This document shows positions 1 to 6,430 of a stretch of DNA of 22,207 bases, one piece after another. The notes under the pieces were generated by a model. That model saw only the letters and a program-made list of their open reading frames with translations, made no database searches and had not been told where the DNA came from. Positions within the stretch are counted from its first letter, which is position 1; the number at the start of each line of letters is the position of its first letter. The stretch lies in contig JAKALK010000007.1 of NCBI GenBank assembly GCA_021813155.1, forward strand, positions 1 through 22,207. Direction: 5' to 3'. A program made the translations under genes and the position numbers. Origin of the DNA: a bacterium (GTDB lineage: Bacteria; Patescibacteriota; Minisyncoccia; UBA6257; 2-01-FULL-56-20).

Positions 1-1
1 G

Positions 2-175
2 AAAAAATATATTGAGTCTGGTAACTTTGGAGGCAAAGGGTCTGAAGCTCATAAGGCGGCGGTGACGGGAGATACGGTGGGCGATCCTTATAAAGATACA
101 GCTGGGCCGGCGATAAATCCGTTAATTAAGGTAATGAATATTGTAGCGCTGCTTTTGGTGAGGTTTTTGAAGTAA
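2..175 (+). CDS. hppA: Membrane-bound pyrophosphatase, C-terminal 57 residues (5' partial)
   Basis: The last 57 codons of an ion-pumping inorganic pyrophosphatase run in from the left edge and end at TAA 173-175. These integral membrane enzymes hydrolyse cytoplasmic PPi and export H+ or Na+. The visible part has the conserved C-terminal signature: GGKGSEAHKAAVTGDTVGDP, then YKDTAGPAINPLIKVMN, then a final hydrophobic helix (IVALLLV). The Asp and Lys residues of the GDTVGDPYKD stretch belong to the family's substrate-binding region. The residues that decide K+ dependence and ion specificity lie upstream of the window, so the subclass cannot be called. The motif match leaves little doubt about the family. 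The gene is followed 65 nt later by clpP, which has its own promoter. Confidence 0.93.
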   Translation, partial: KKYIESGNFGGKGSEAHKAAVTGDTVGDPYKDTAGPAINPLIKVMNIVALLLVRFLK

Positions 176-205
176 GGAGAAAGTGTGAATGTATTTTGAG
201 TTGGC

Positions 206-234
206 TTGATAAGTCTATTATCTAAAGTTAAAAT
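206..234 (+). promoter_or_regulatory. clpP promoter, TTGATA-N17-TAAAAT
   Basis: A -35 TTGATA (206-211) and a -10 TAAAAT (229-234) are separated by exactly 17 nt. The -10 ends six bases before the clpP ATG, so the predicted transcription start falls at or next to the A of ATG and the mRNA would be leaderless. No Shine-Dalgarno sequence precedes the ATG. Confidence 0.7.
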
Positions 235-240
235 CGAAGT

Positions 241-825
241 ATGAACTTAATACCAACGGTTATAGAAAAATCGCAATATGGGGAGCGGGCTTATGATATT
301 TATTCCCGCTTACTGAAAGAGAGGATTGTTTTTTTAGGAGGTCCGGTCACAGATGCGGTAGCGAATACGGTTATTGCTCAGCTTTTGTTTTTAGCACACG
401 AAGACGCTAAGCGTGACATTAAGTTGTACTTAAACACTCCAGGTGGATCGGTGACTGCGGGTTTGGCTATTTATGATACGATGCAATTTGTGAAACCGGA
501 TGTCTCGACGATTTGTGTTGGAATGGCAGCCTCGATGGGGGCGGTGCTTTTGGCGGCCGGGAAGAAGGGGAAAAGATTCGCATTACCTAACTCAGAAGTT
601 TTGCTTCATCAGGTGATGGGGGGAGTAGAGGGTCAGGCGATTGAAGTGGAGATTACTGCAAGGCACATTATTAAAATTAAAGATAAAATTAACCAGATTT
701 TGGCCAAACATACGGGGAAACCGATGGCGAAAATTGAACGCGATACTGACCGGGATTTTTATATGACCCCTCAAGAAGCGAAAGAATACGGACTAATAGA
801 CGACATCATTAAGACTAGTCGGTAG
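241..825 (+). CDS. clpP: ATP-dependent Clp protease proteolytic subunit ClpP
   Basis: This is the serine peptidase that forms the double-heptameric chamber degrading proteins unfolded by ClpX or ClpC/ClpA in the cytoplasm. At 194 residues it is the normal length. The catalytic triad is visible: Ser98 in GMAASMGA, His123 in LLHQVMGG and Asp172 in DTDRDFYM. The oxyanion-loop motif NTPGGSV is at 65-71. The N-terminus (MNLIPTVIEKSQYGERAYDI) fits the family with little or no propeptide, which supports the ATG at 241. Substitutions such as GMAAS for the more usual GQAAS are conservative. No clpX lies in the window. The neighbour downstream is tyrS, 69 nt away with its own promoter. Confidence 0.97.
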   Translation: MNLIPTVIEKSQYGERAYDIYSRLLKERIVFLGGPVTDAVANTVIAQLLFLAHEDAKRDIKLYLNTPGGSVTAGLAIYDTMQFVKPDVSTICVGMAASMGAVLLAAGKKGKRFALPNSEVLLHQVMGGVEGQAIEVEITARHIIKIKDKINQILAKHTGKPMAKIERDTDRDFYMTPQEAKEYGLIDDIIKTSR

Positions 826-877
826 GTGACTGATTCCAGCAGTGTTTTTGAAACAGCCTCCTCGGCGGCTAGATTCG

Positions 878-886
878 TGCTAAGAT
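878..886 (+). promoter_or_regulatory. tyrS extended -10 promoter (TGc-TAAGAT)
   Basis: TGC followed by TAAGAT forms an extended -10 whose end is 8 nt before the ATG at 895. There is no good -35 at 16-18 nt, as expected for an extended -10. It supports 895 as the start and predicts a very short or absent leader. Confidence 0.5.
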
Positions 887-894
887 ATAAGCTA

Positions 895-2079
895 ATGACG
901 AAGCAGGAAAAAGTGAGAGATCTATTAACTCGAAACGTCCAGGAAGTGGTTGGCCGGGAACATTTAAGGGCGATTCTTTTAAATAGCAGAAAGTTAAGAG
1001 TTAAACACGGTATTGACCCGACGGGAGAGAAAATCCATATAGGTCGGGCGGTAGTTTTATGGAAGCTTAAAGAGTTTCAAGATTTAGGGCATAAAATTAT
1101 TTTAATTATCGGAGATTTTACAGCCCAAATTGGAGATCCTTCAGACAAACTTGCGAAGCGGCCTTTTTTGACGAGCAATCAAGTTAAAAAGAATCTGAAG
1201 AGTTATCTTGATCAGATTAGTAGGGTTTTAGATCTTAAGAAGATAGAAGTAAGACACAATAGCGAATGGCTCTCAAAGCTAGACTTTCGAGAAATATCAG
1301 AGTTGGCGGAAAATTTTACCATTCAGCAGATGCTCGAGCGGCGAAATTTTTCTGATAGGATGCGGAGGCAGGAAGAAATTAGCGTGAGGGAGCTTTTGTA
1401 TCCGTTAATGCAAGGATATGACTCGGTGGCAGTCAAGGCGGACGTGGAACTTGGCGGCACGGATCAGCTTTTTAACCTTTTAGCAGGGAGAAAGATTCAA
1501 GAAAGGTACGGACAGAGGCCTCAAGATATTCTGGTTACAAAAATGCTTCTAGGGTTGGATGGAAGAAAAATGAGCACGAGTTGGGGGAATGTAATTAATA
1601 TTACCGATAGCCCCGATGAACAGTATGGCAAAGTGATGTCGATGCGGGATGAGGCGATTCCAGAATACTTGGAACTTACTACTGGTTTAGCGATAGAAGA
1701 GGTAAGAAGTTTAATTGGGGCGATGAGCGCGGGCGGTAATCCTAAGGAAGCTAAGGAGAGGGTGGCTTATGAAACTGTGAAGAGGTATCACGGAGAGAAG
1801 GCAGCCTTTTTAGCGGCGAGTAATTTTAGTCGGGTTTTTTCTAAAAAGGATTTATCGGTGGATTTGCCTTCTTTATTAGTCCCTAAGAAAATAGAACTGA
1901 CTGACTTGGTTTTGAAGAGTGGAGTAGCTAAGAGTAAGGCGCAAGCATGGCGATTAATTACTCAGGGTGGATTTAGTTTGGACGGGAAAGTTCTCAGATA
2001 TCCAAAAGAAAGTATTTCACTTAAAGGAGGAGAAGTGGTAAAGATTGGCAAGAAAAGTTTTTTTAGGGTTACGATTTAG
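895..2079 (+). CDS. tyrS: Tyrosine--tRNA ligase
   Basis: This class I aminoacyl-tRNA synthetase attaches tyrosine to tRNA-Tyr. From ATG 895 the protein has 394 residues. The family start region (QEKVRDLLTRNVQEVVGREHL) follows at once, then GIDPTG and the HIGH-class motif HIGR (about 48-51). The QGYDSVAVKADVELGGTDQLFN tyrosine-pocket region comes next, then the KMSKS-class loop KMSTS (about 225-229), and a C-terminal S4-like RNA-binding domain from about 332. The KMSxS form places it with the TyrZ-like branch rather than the KFGKS branch. A GTG at 826 directly after the clpP stop is in frame, but the 23 extra residues do not resemble the family and span the promoter, so the ATG is preferred. 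Confidence 0.95.
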   Translation: MTKQEKVRDLLTRNVQEVVGREHLRAILLNSRKLRVKHGIDPTGEKIHIGRAVVLWKLKEFQDLGHKIILIIGDFTAQIGDPSDKLAKRPFLTSNQVKKNLKSYLDQISRVLDLKKIEVRHNSEWLSKLDFREISELAENFTIQQMLERRNFSDRMRRQEEISVRELLYPLMQGYDSVAVKADVELGGTDQLFNLLAGRKIQERYGQRPQDILVTKMLLGLDGRKMSTSWGNVINITDSPDEQYGKVMSMRDEAIPEYLELTTGLAIEEVRSLIGAMSAGGNPKEAKERVAYETVKRYHGEKAAFLAASNFSRVFSKKDLSVDLPSLLVPKKIELTDLVLKSGVAKSKAQAWRLITQGGFSLDGKVLRYPKESISLKGGEVVKIGKKSFFRVTI

Positions 2080-2131
2080 TAGTTGCGCTGTAACGCGGTT
2101 AATAATTCGATGGACTGAGATTCCAGTTGGT

Positions 2132-2161
2132 TTGAATTTACTTTGAGGAATGTGATAAGAT
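2132..2161 (+). promoter_or_regulatory. tRNA-Gly promoter (TTGAAT-N18-TAAGAT, extended -10)
   Basis: TTGAAT (2132-2137) and TAAGAT (2156-2161) are 18 nt apart, with TG at 2153-2154 making an extended -10. The predicted start near 2168 leaves a leader of about 18 nt before the tRNA 5' end, as expected for an RNase P-processed precursor. Confidence 0.5.
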
Positions 2162-2185
2162 TGGCTTTGCGAAATTAGTATTCTG

Positions 2186-2256
2186 GCGGGATTAGTATAG
2201 TGGCAGTACGTCACCCTTCCAAGGTGAAGGTGCCGGTTCGATTCCGGTATCCCGCT
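2186..2256 (+). tRNA. tRNA-Gly (anticodon UCC)
   Basis: A full 71-nt cloverleaf can be drawn by hand. The acceptor stem is GCGGGAT/ATCCCGC, the D arm GTAT/GTAC with an AGTGGCA loop, the anticodon stem TCACC/GGTGA around the loop CTTCCAA, the variable loop is 4 nt, and the T arm has the TTCGATT loop. The anticodon is TCC, which reads GGA and other GGN codons. The discriminator is T73, typical of bacterial tRNA-Gly. CCA is not encoded (the next bases are CAC), so a CCA-adding enzyme is needed. The anticodon is UCC, not UCA, so this is not the tRNA that recodes UGA to glycine in some CPR lineages. Confidence 0.96.
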
Positions 2257-2282
2257 CACGTTGATTTTATGATTAAGATAAT

Positions 2283-2306
2283 AAACCTTAGGGTGCATAG
2301 GTTTTT
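2283..2306 (+). terminator. Possible weak intrinsic terminator after tRNA-Gly
   Basis: AAACCT (2283-2288) can pair with AGGTTT (2299-2304), and the 3' arm runs into TTTTT ATT. The stem has only two GC pairs, so this is a weak candidate. Its place, about 25 nt after the tRNA and before the next gene, is right for a terminator. Confidence 0.3.
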
Positions 2307-2331
2307 ATTAATAAGCATAGCTTCTTGATTA

Positions 2332-2961
2332 TTGGCTTCGAATTTGGTAAAAACACTATCAATGAGGAATTTTTGGCGGAAGCCGGGAGCTTATGTTCTC
2401 TTCTTAGCAATAATATTAGCGGGTTATTTCGTGATAATTTTGGTGCGATCCTTTAGCGGGGGAGTGCCCAGGGCTTTTTCTGAAGCTCGTCTTCAAGGGG
2501 CTCTAATTTCTCAGAGTATTGTTGAAACATCATCAAAATCAGCAGAGACTTTAAGAATTATTAACCAATACGATAAAGAAGGAAATTTTAAGGAAGCTTT
2601 GGGTTTGGTAACGGCCGAGGTGACGCGGACTCAAGAGATGAGAAGTCAAGCGGTAAAATTGTCTCAGGAGCTTGAGACCATGACTAAGGCGCTTTCAGAC
2701 CTCAACTCTTTTGAGGCAAGACAAGCGGCACTTGAAGCAATTAGTAATCATTTAGCAGTGATTAGTCGTTTGGTTAATTATAGCGATTACTTAGGAAGAC
2801 TTCTTGAAGTTTTGAAGGATCGTTTTGTGGGGAACATCCAAAATGGCAATCAAGTTTCTGTTTTGGTGGACCAGATTAATGCCGAGGTCGGTTCTATAAA
2901 TAGTTTTAATAATCAGGCGACTAAGGCTATGGAGCGGTTTGATATTTTAGTAAGAAAGTAG
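2332..2961 (+). CDS. Membrane-anchored all-helical protein, function unknown
   Basis: I do not recognise this 209-residue protein (199 from the second start). The N-terminus is short and basic (RNFWRKPG), followed by one transmembrane helix at about 20-38 (AYVLFLAIILAGYFVIILV). The rest is predicted helical and probably coiled coil, rich in Ala, Glu, Gln and Ser with regular hydrophobic spacing and no Cys or catalytic-looking motif. By the positive-inside rule the helical part would face outward. The start is uncertain. TTG 2332 gives MASNLVKTLS... first, while ATG 2362 gives MRNFWRKPG with a possible extended -10 (TGg-TAAAAA, 2345-2353) ending 8 nt before it. The gene lies between two tRNA genes. 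A tethered scaffold or cell-surface stalk would fit the shape, but this is speculative. Confidence 0.75.
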   Translation: MASNLVKTLSMRNFWRKPGAYVLFLAIILAGYFVIILVRSFSGGVPRAFSEARLQGALISQSIVETSSKSAETLRIINQYDKEGNFKEALGLVTAEVTRTQEMRSQAVKLSQELETMTKALSDLNSFEARQAALEAISNHLAVISRLVNYSDYLGRLLEVLKDRFVGNIQNGNQVSVLVDQINAEVGSINSFNNQATKAMERFDILVRK

Positions 2962-2986
2962 GGATTAGCTGGAAGAGGGTTAGTTT

Positions 2987-3058
2987 CGGCCCGTAGCTCA
3001 GTGGTAGAGCAAGCGTCTTATAAGCGCTGGGTCGCAGGTTCGATCCCTGCCGGGCCGA
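2987..3058 (+). tRNA. tRNA-Ile with UAU anticodon (reads AUA)
   Basis: A 72-nt cloverleaf is complete. The acceptor is CGGCCCG/CGGGCCG, the D arm GCTC/GAGC, the anticodon stem AGCGT/GCGCT around CTTATAA, the variable loop GGGTC, the T arm GCAGG/CCTGC with loop TTCGATC, and the discriminator A73. The anticodon is TAT. All the isoleucine identity features known from E. coli outside the anticodon are present: A73, C4-G69, U12-A23, C29-G41, A37 and A38. Most bacteria read AUA with a CAU-anticodon tRNA converted to lysidine by TilS, so a genomically encoded UAU is unusual. The first pair is C1-G72. CCA is not encoded. A T-rich run follows (3080-3087). Confidence 0.93.
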
Positions 3059-3085
3059 CAGACTTTTAACTTTTCCCCATTTTTT

Positions 3086-3114
3086 TTGGTTTGGCGGAAG
3101 TTGTGGGCTAAAAT
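3086..3114 (+). promoter_or_regulatory. Promoter of the first pilin-like fusion gene (TTGGTT-N17-TAAAAT)
   Basis: TTGGTT (3086-3091) and TAAAAT (3109-3114) are 17 nt apart. The -10 ends 6 nt before ATG 3121, the same geometry as at clpP, predicting a leaderless mRNA. Confidence 0.6.
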
Positions 3115-3120
3115 TAAGTT

Positions 3121-4863
3121 ATGGTAACACCGGAATTACTTGATTATATAAGGCAATTTCTTGACGCCGGTCAGGGAGCTGACCAAATCAAGAAGGTTTT
3201 AGTTGGGGCGGGGTGGAGCGAGGCAGATGTTGATGAGGCAATCAAAAAATTAGGAGCGCCCGCGGCGCCCGGAGATGTTAGCGATTTGCCGAAGGCCTCG
3301 ACTTCTAGTGCCTTAAATTCTAATATCTCGAATCAAACTAGTTCGCAGCCACGCCGGTTTAATAAAATTTTATTTTCAGCGATAGTAGTAGTTTTAGTTT
3401 TATTGGCTGGGGGAGCATATGCCTATTATTTTTATATTTCGCCATCGCCAGAAGTAATATTGGATAAGATGGTCCACAATTTGAAAACGATAAAAACTAC
3501 GAGAAGCGAGACTGTCTTGAAAGTTGATTACAGCGGGCAGGACCTTTTCTCAGCGAGAGGGTCTAGTTCGGGGTCTTTGCCAACCACGGGGGTTAAGGGC
3601 AAGGCTTCTTTACAAGTGAAAGTAACGGCCACCTCCGACATTAAGGATGAGAAAAATCCGAGAGTAGCTGCCAGTTTTAACGTTGAGAGTGGGGGCGACC
3701 TTGTCGAGGTATCGAATATTAGGGCTGGGGTGGATTTGGTAGTGGATCAGGGAGTTGGTTATTTGCGTTTGAACACAGCTGATTTTGGGATGGCAGGCGA
3801 TATTTTTGATGCCTCTTCGTTTACGGAAACGATAAAGGGCAAGTGGATTAAGGTAGATTTAAAAGAACTTGAGGCGATGGGCGGGGGTAGTTATGGTCTT
3901 GGTGAATCCAATAACTCTTCGACTAATAACCAGGTTAATTTAGAGAAGATCACGGAGATTTTTAAGAAGCACCGGTTTCTGAAAGTTGGGGAAGTGTTGC
4001 CGGATGAAGTGGTCGACGGAGAAAGCGCCTACCACTATAGGCTTAAATTAGATCGCGACAAGTTGACTGATTTTATTGTTGAACTCGGGAATTACGTGCA
4101 GAATACTAGCGGAACGATGCGTGTTTCCACTGATGAAGTGAAGAAACAAATGGACAATAGCTTTAATTTTATAGACAAATACGTAAGTGGCAGCAATTTT
4201 GATATTTGGATTACCAAAAAAGACAAATTACCAAAGAAAGTTCTACTGGGAGCGGAGTTAAAAGATACTGAGTCTGATGGGAAGTTGAGTCTGAGTCTGG
4301 ATGTTTCTTATTCCGGTTTCAATGAGCCGGTGGAGATAAAAGCTCCAGAGAATGCAGAATCAATTGAAGATGTGTTTGCATCAATAACATCTCAACATGT
4401 GAGTAAGTTACTTGATCAAAATCGAATAAGCGATTTGAGTACCCTTAAATCGGCTATCTCGCTTTATTTAGCAGATGTTTCACGCCCGCATTTATGCGAC
4501 GATAAAAATACTATTTATGCTTCGGGGCCAATTACTCCGCCTAAAGGGTGGAAGCTTGGGAAAAATACTGGGAAGAGAAGTGTCGATGGGCTAGGATGGA
4601 TTCCGATTAATCTAAATGAGATATCTTCAGGGGCCCCTATTAGTTGGTTACCGATTGACCCGCAAAATGGTTCATCTAGTAAATCGGTTTATTTATTTGC
4701 CTGTGATCCGAAAGGAATTAGTTTCGAGTTGAATGCGATTTTAACTGATGAAAATTCAAAAGTAATAATGGAGAAAGATGGAGGAGATGACCCTGCAGTA
4801 TTTGAGGTTGGTACCGCTCCTGGATTGAAATTGATCCCCAATGGGTTTTGGAAGGCGAAGTAG
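3121..4863 (+). CDS. Membrane protein: CPR N-terminal module, TM helix, beta-rich domain, pilin-like C-terminus
   Basis: The 580-residue protein is a mosaic. Residues 1-45 (TPELLDYIRQFL..G..ADQIKKVLVGAGWSEADVDEAI) form a small helical module that I know as recurrent at the N-terminus of CPR proteins. A Ser/Asn/Pro linker follows, then one transmembrane helix at about 83-106. From about 110 to 420 there is a beta-rich region with the feel of LolA/LppX-type lipoprotein domains (SETVLKVDYSG; KWIKVDLKEL; PDEVVDGESAYHYRLKLD). Residues 425-580 resemble the globular part of type IV pilins: RISDLSTLKSAISLYLAD, then GWIPINL, then ISWLPIDPQNG, then a final beta sheet with paired Cys. There is no pilin N-terminal cleavage site. 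A paralog follows 34 nt downstream. An envelope or pilus-related role is inferred. Confidence 0.85.
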   Translation: MVTPELLDYIRQFLDAGQGADQIKKVLVGAGWSEADVDEAIKKLGAPAAPGDVSDLPKASTSSALNSNISNQTSSQPRRFNKILFSAIVVVLVLLAGGAYAYYFYISPSPEVILDKMVHNLKTIKTTRSETVLKVDYSGQDLFSARGSSSGSLPTTGVKGKASLQVKVTATSDIKDEKNPRVAASFNVESGGDLVEVSNIRAGVDLVVDQGVGYLRLNTADFGMAGDIFDASSFTETIKGKWIKVDLKELEAMGGGSYGLGESNNSSTNNQVNLEKITEIFKKHRFLKVGEVLPDEVVDGESAYHYRLKLDRDKLTDFIVELGNYVQNTSGTMRVSTDEVKKQMDNSFNFIDKYVSGSNFDIWITKKDKLPKKVLLGAELKDTESDGKLSLSLDVSYSGFNEPVEIKAPENAESIEDVFASITSQHVSKLLDQNRISDLSTLKSAISLYLADVSRPHLCDDKNTIYASGPITPPKGWKLGKNTGKRSVDGLGWIPINLNEISSGAPISWLPIDPQNGSSSKSVYLFACDPKGISFELNAILTDENSKVIMEKDGGDDPAVFEVGTAPGLKLIPNGFWKAK

Positions 4864-4883
4864 GGGAGCTATTTAAACTGAAT

Positions 4884-4889
4884 TATGAT
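4884..4889 (+). promoter_or_regulatory. -10 element TATGAT before the second paralog
   Basis: TATGAT ends 8 nt before ATG 4898, in the 34-nt gap between the two paralogs. No convincing -35 is seen. It suggests that the second paralog can be transcribed on its own. Confidence 0.4.
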
Positions 4890-4897
4890 TTGGATTT

Positions 4898-6430
4898 ATG
4901 GTTTCTCCTGAACTCTTAGGTTCCTTGAAGACATTTGTTTCAACTGGCCAGACGGCGGAGTCGGTGAAGAAAATTTTAGTTGGGGCGGGATGGCGCGAAG
5001 AGGAAATAAATCAGGCTATTTTGGAATTGGGCGGCTCTAAAATTTTTGAGAAGCAAGAGGAGGCTGTAAAGTCGGCTGGCTCGCGGGTAGTGGAGATACC
5101 TTCCCACGCTAAACAGAAGAGGCACCTTTTAATAAAATTGAGTTTGGTTGGGTTATTGCTAGTTTTTATATTTTCTGGATACTGGTTTTTGGAGGGGCGT
5201 TCTTCGTCGGGTTTATTCAGGGCGGCTTTCTCTAGTTTGGGTGATTTCCGCCTAGATGCTAAAGGGAAAATTGAGAGAGAAGCTATCGGCAGCAAAGAAA
5301 GAGATGGGATTTCAGATTTGGAGATTAATTTTGATTTAGGGGGAAGCTTCCGTTTTAAGGGTTTGCCTTGGCCGAGGGCGAATTCTAATATTAACTTTTC
5401 TTTGAAGGGAGGGAGGATTCCAGAGGCTACTGGGGCTTTGGAATTTTTGTCTTTAGACAGGACAATTTATGTGAAAATGAATCGAGCTGGGGGATGGGCG
5501 GGGTTTTTAAACGCCGATCCGCTTTTTGGGAAATGGGTAAGGATTGAAGATAAGGATGTTTTTAAAATCCCTTATCTTTGGGATGATTTAAATAAAGATC
5601 GGTCATCGATTGGGACGGGGATTCAGTTGCTCGATCCAGAACGGAATAAAATTGAGGCGGTTTTGATGGGCGCCGATATTTTTGAAGTTAAAGAGAGATT
5701 GCCGGACGAAGTAACTAACGGAGAGGAAGCTTATCACCTTTCCCTCGGTGTCCGGGCGGAAGATTTAAGAGGAGTCCTTCGATCTTGGGCTCGTCTCGGG
5801 AAAGGGGTTTTGAGCTCGTCGACAGCAACAACTAGTTCATTCCCAGGTTTGCTTGGCAATGAAGTTGAGGTTACTGGAGGAGGCGAAGTTTGGATTAGTA
5901 AAAAATTAAAAGTGCCAGTGCGTTTGGCAGCAGATATTAAACTTAAGTCTAATGGATATCAATGGGTTTTGACGTGGGATGGCCTTTATTCTGGATTTAG
6001 AGAAACAGTTCAAGTAGAACCACCGGTGCCAGTGGAGCCTTTTGCGGGGCTAACAAAGGTTTTTGGAGGAGCTTTTGATAGCCAAAGACGTTATAACTTG
6101 GAGTTAATTCAGGAGTTGCTTCTGAGATATCGAAAAAAGTGCGGATTTTATCCCGGGGGAGTAAACTGTATCCGGAATTTTAGTGGGATGCCCTGGGGCT
6201 TGAGAAAATTATTTAGCGTTCTGGAAGGCAGTGATCTTGAAGCTGCGGATTTAAGAAGCGCTTCTATTGAAGAGGATCGGTATCAATATGGAACCAACGG
6301 GGAGTTTTATCTTTTGGGAGTGCGTTTGGATGACGCCACTTACTCGAATTCAAGAGGTGTTAGTGGAAAAAGTTTCGGGGTTGATTGTCGGCGGCCGGTT
6401 TTTTGTGTAGCCGCTTCCTTAAAACCTTAA
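4898..6430 (+). CDS. Paralog of the preceding gene: CPR N-terminal module, TM helix, beta-rich domain, degenerate pilin-like C-terminus
   Basis: The 510-residue protein has the same domain order as its upstream neighbour. The N-terminal module is at 1-45 (SPELLGSLKTFVSTGQTAES, then KILVGAGW and EEEINQAILELG), the transmembrane helix at about 77-98, and a beta-rich domain at about 105-385. Residues 390-510 look like a worn pilin globular domain: SQRRYNLELIQELLLRYRKK, then CGFYPGG, then YQYGTNGEFYLLGVRLDDAT. Shared landmarks (KWV/IRI/KV; LPDEV.(D/N)GE.AYH; WI(S/T)KK) show that the two genes arose by tandem duplication and then diverged. Cys residues in the C-terminal part may form disulfides outside the cell. 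Function is unknown. The stop codon overlaps the stop of the convergent ftsH gene. Confidence 0.85.
   Translation: MVSPELLGSLKTFVSTGQTAESVKKILVGAGWREEEINQAILELGGSKIFEKQEEAVKSAGSRVVEIPSHAKQKRHLLIKLSLVGLLLVFIFSGYWFLEGRSSSGLFRAAFSSLGDFRLDAKGKIEREAIGSKERDGISDLEINFDLGGSFRFKGLPWPRANSNINFSLKGGRIPEATGALEFLSLDRTIYVKMNRAGGWAGFLNADPLFGKWVRIEDKDVFKIPYLWDDLNKDRSSIGTGIQLLDPERNKIEAVLMGADIFEVKERLPDEVTNGEEAYHLSLGVRAEDLRGVLRSWARLGKGVLSSSTATTSSFPGLLGNEVEVTGGGEVWISKKLKVPVRLAADIKLKSNGYQWVLTWDGLYSGFRETVQVEPPVPVEPFAGLTKVFGGAFDSQRRYNLELIQELLLRYRKKCGFYPGGVNCIRNFSGMPWGLRKLFSVLEGSDLEAADLRSASIEEDRYQYGTNGEFYLLGVRLDDATYSNSRGVSGKSFGVDCRRPVFCVAASLKP

Noticed and set aside
206..240. Shine-Dalgarno for clpP
   Set aside because: The bases before ATG are CGAAGT after a TAAAAT box. 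No GGAGG-like stretch is at a usable distance.
826..894. GTG start of tyrS at 826, directly after the clpP stop
   Set aside because: The 23 extra residues do not resemble TyrRS N-termini, and the stretch contains an extended -10 for ATG 895.
2186..2256. UGA recoding to glycine as in Gracilibacteria
   Set aside because: The tRNA-Gly anticodon is UCC, not UCA, and TGA ends ruvB and the HAD gene at family-appropriate lengths.
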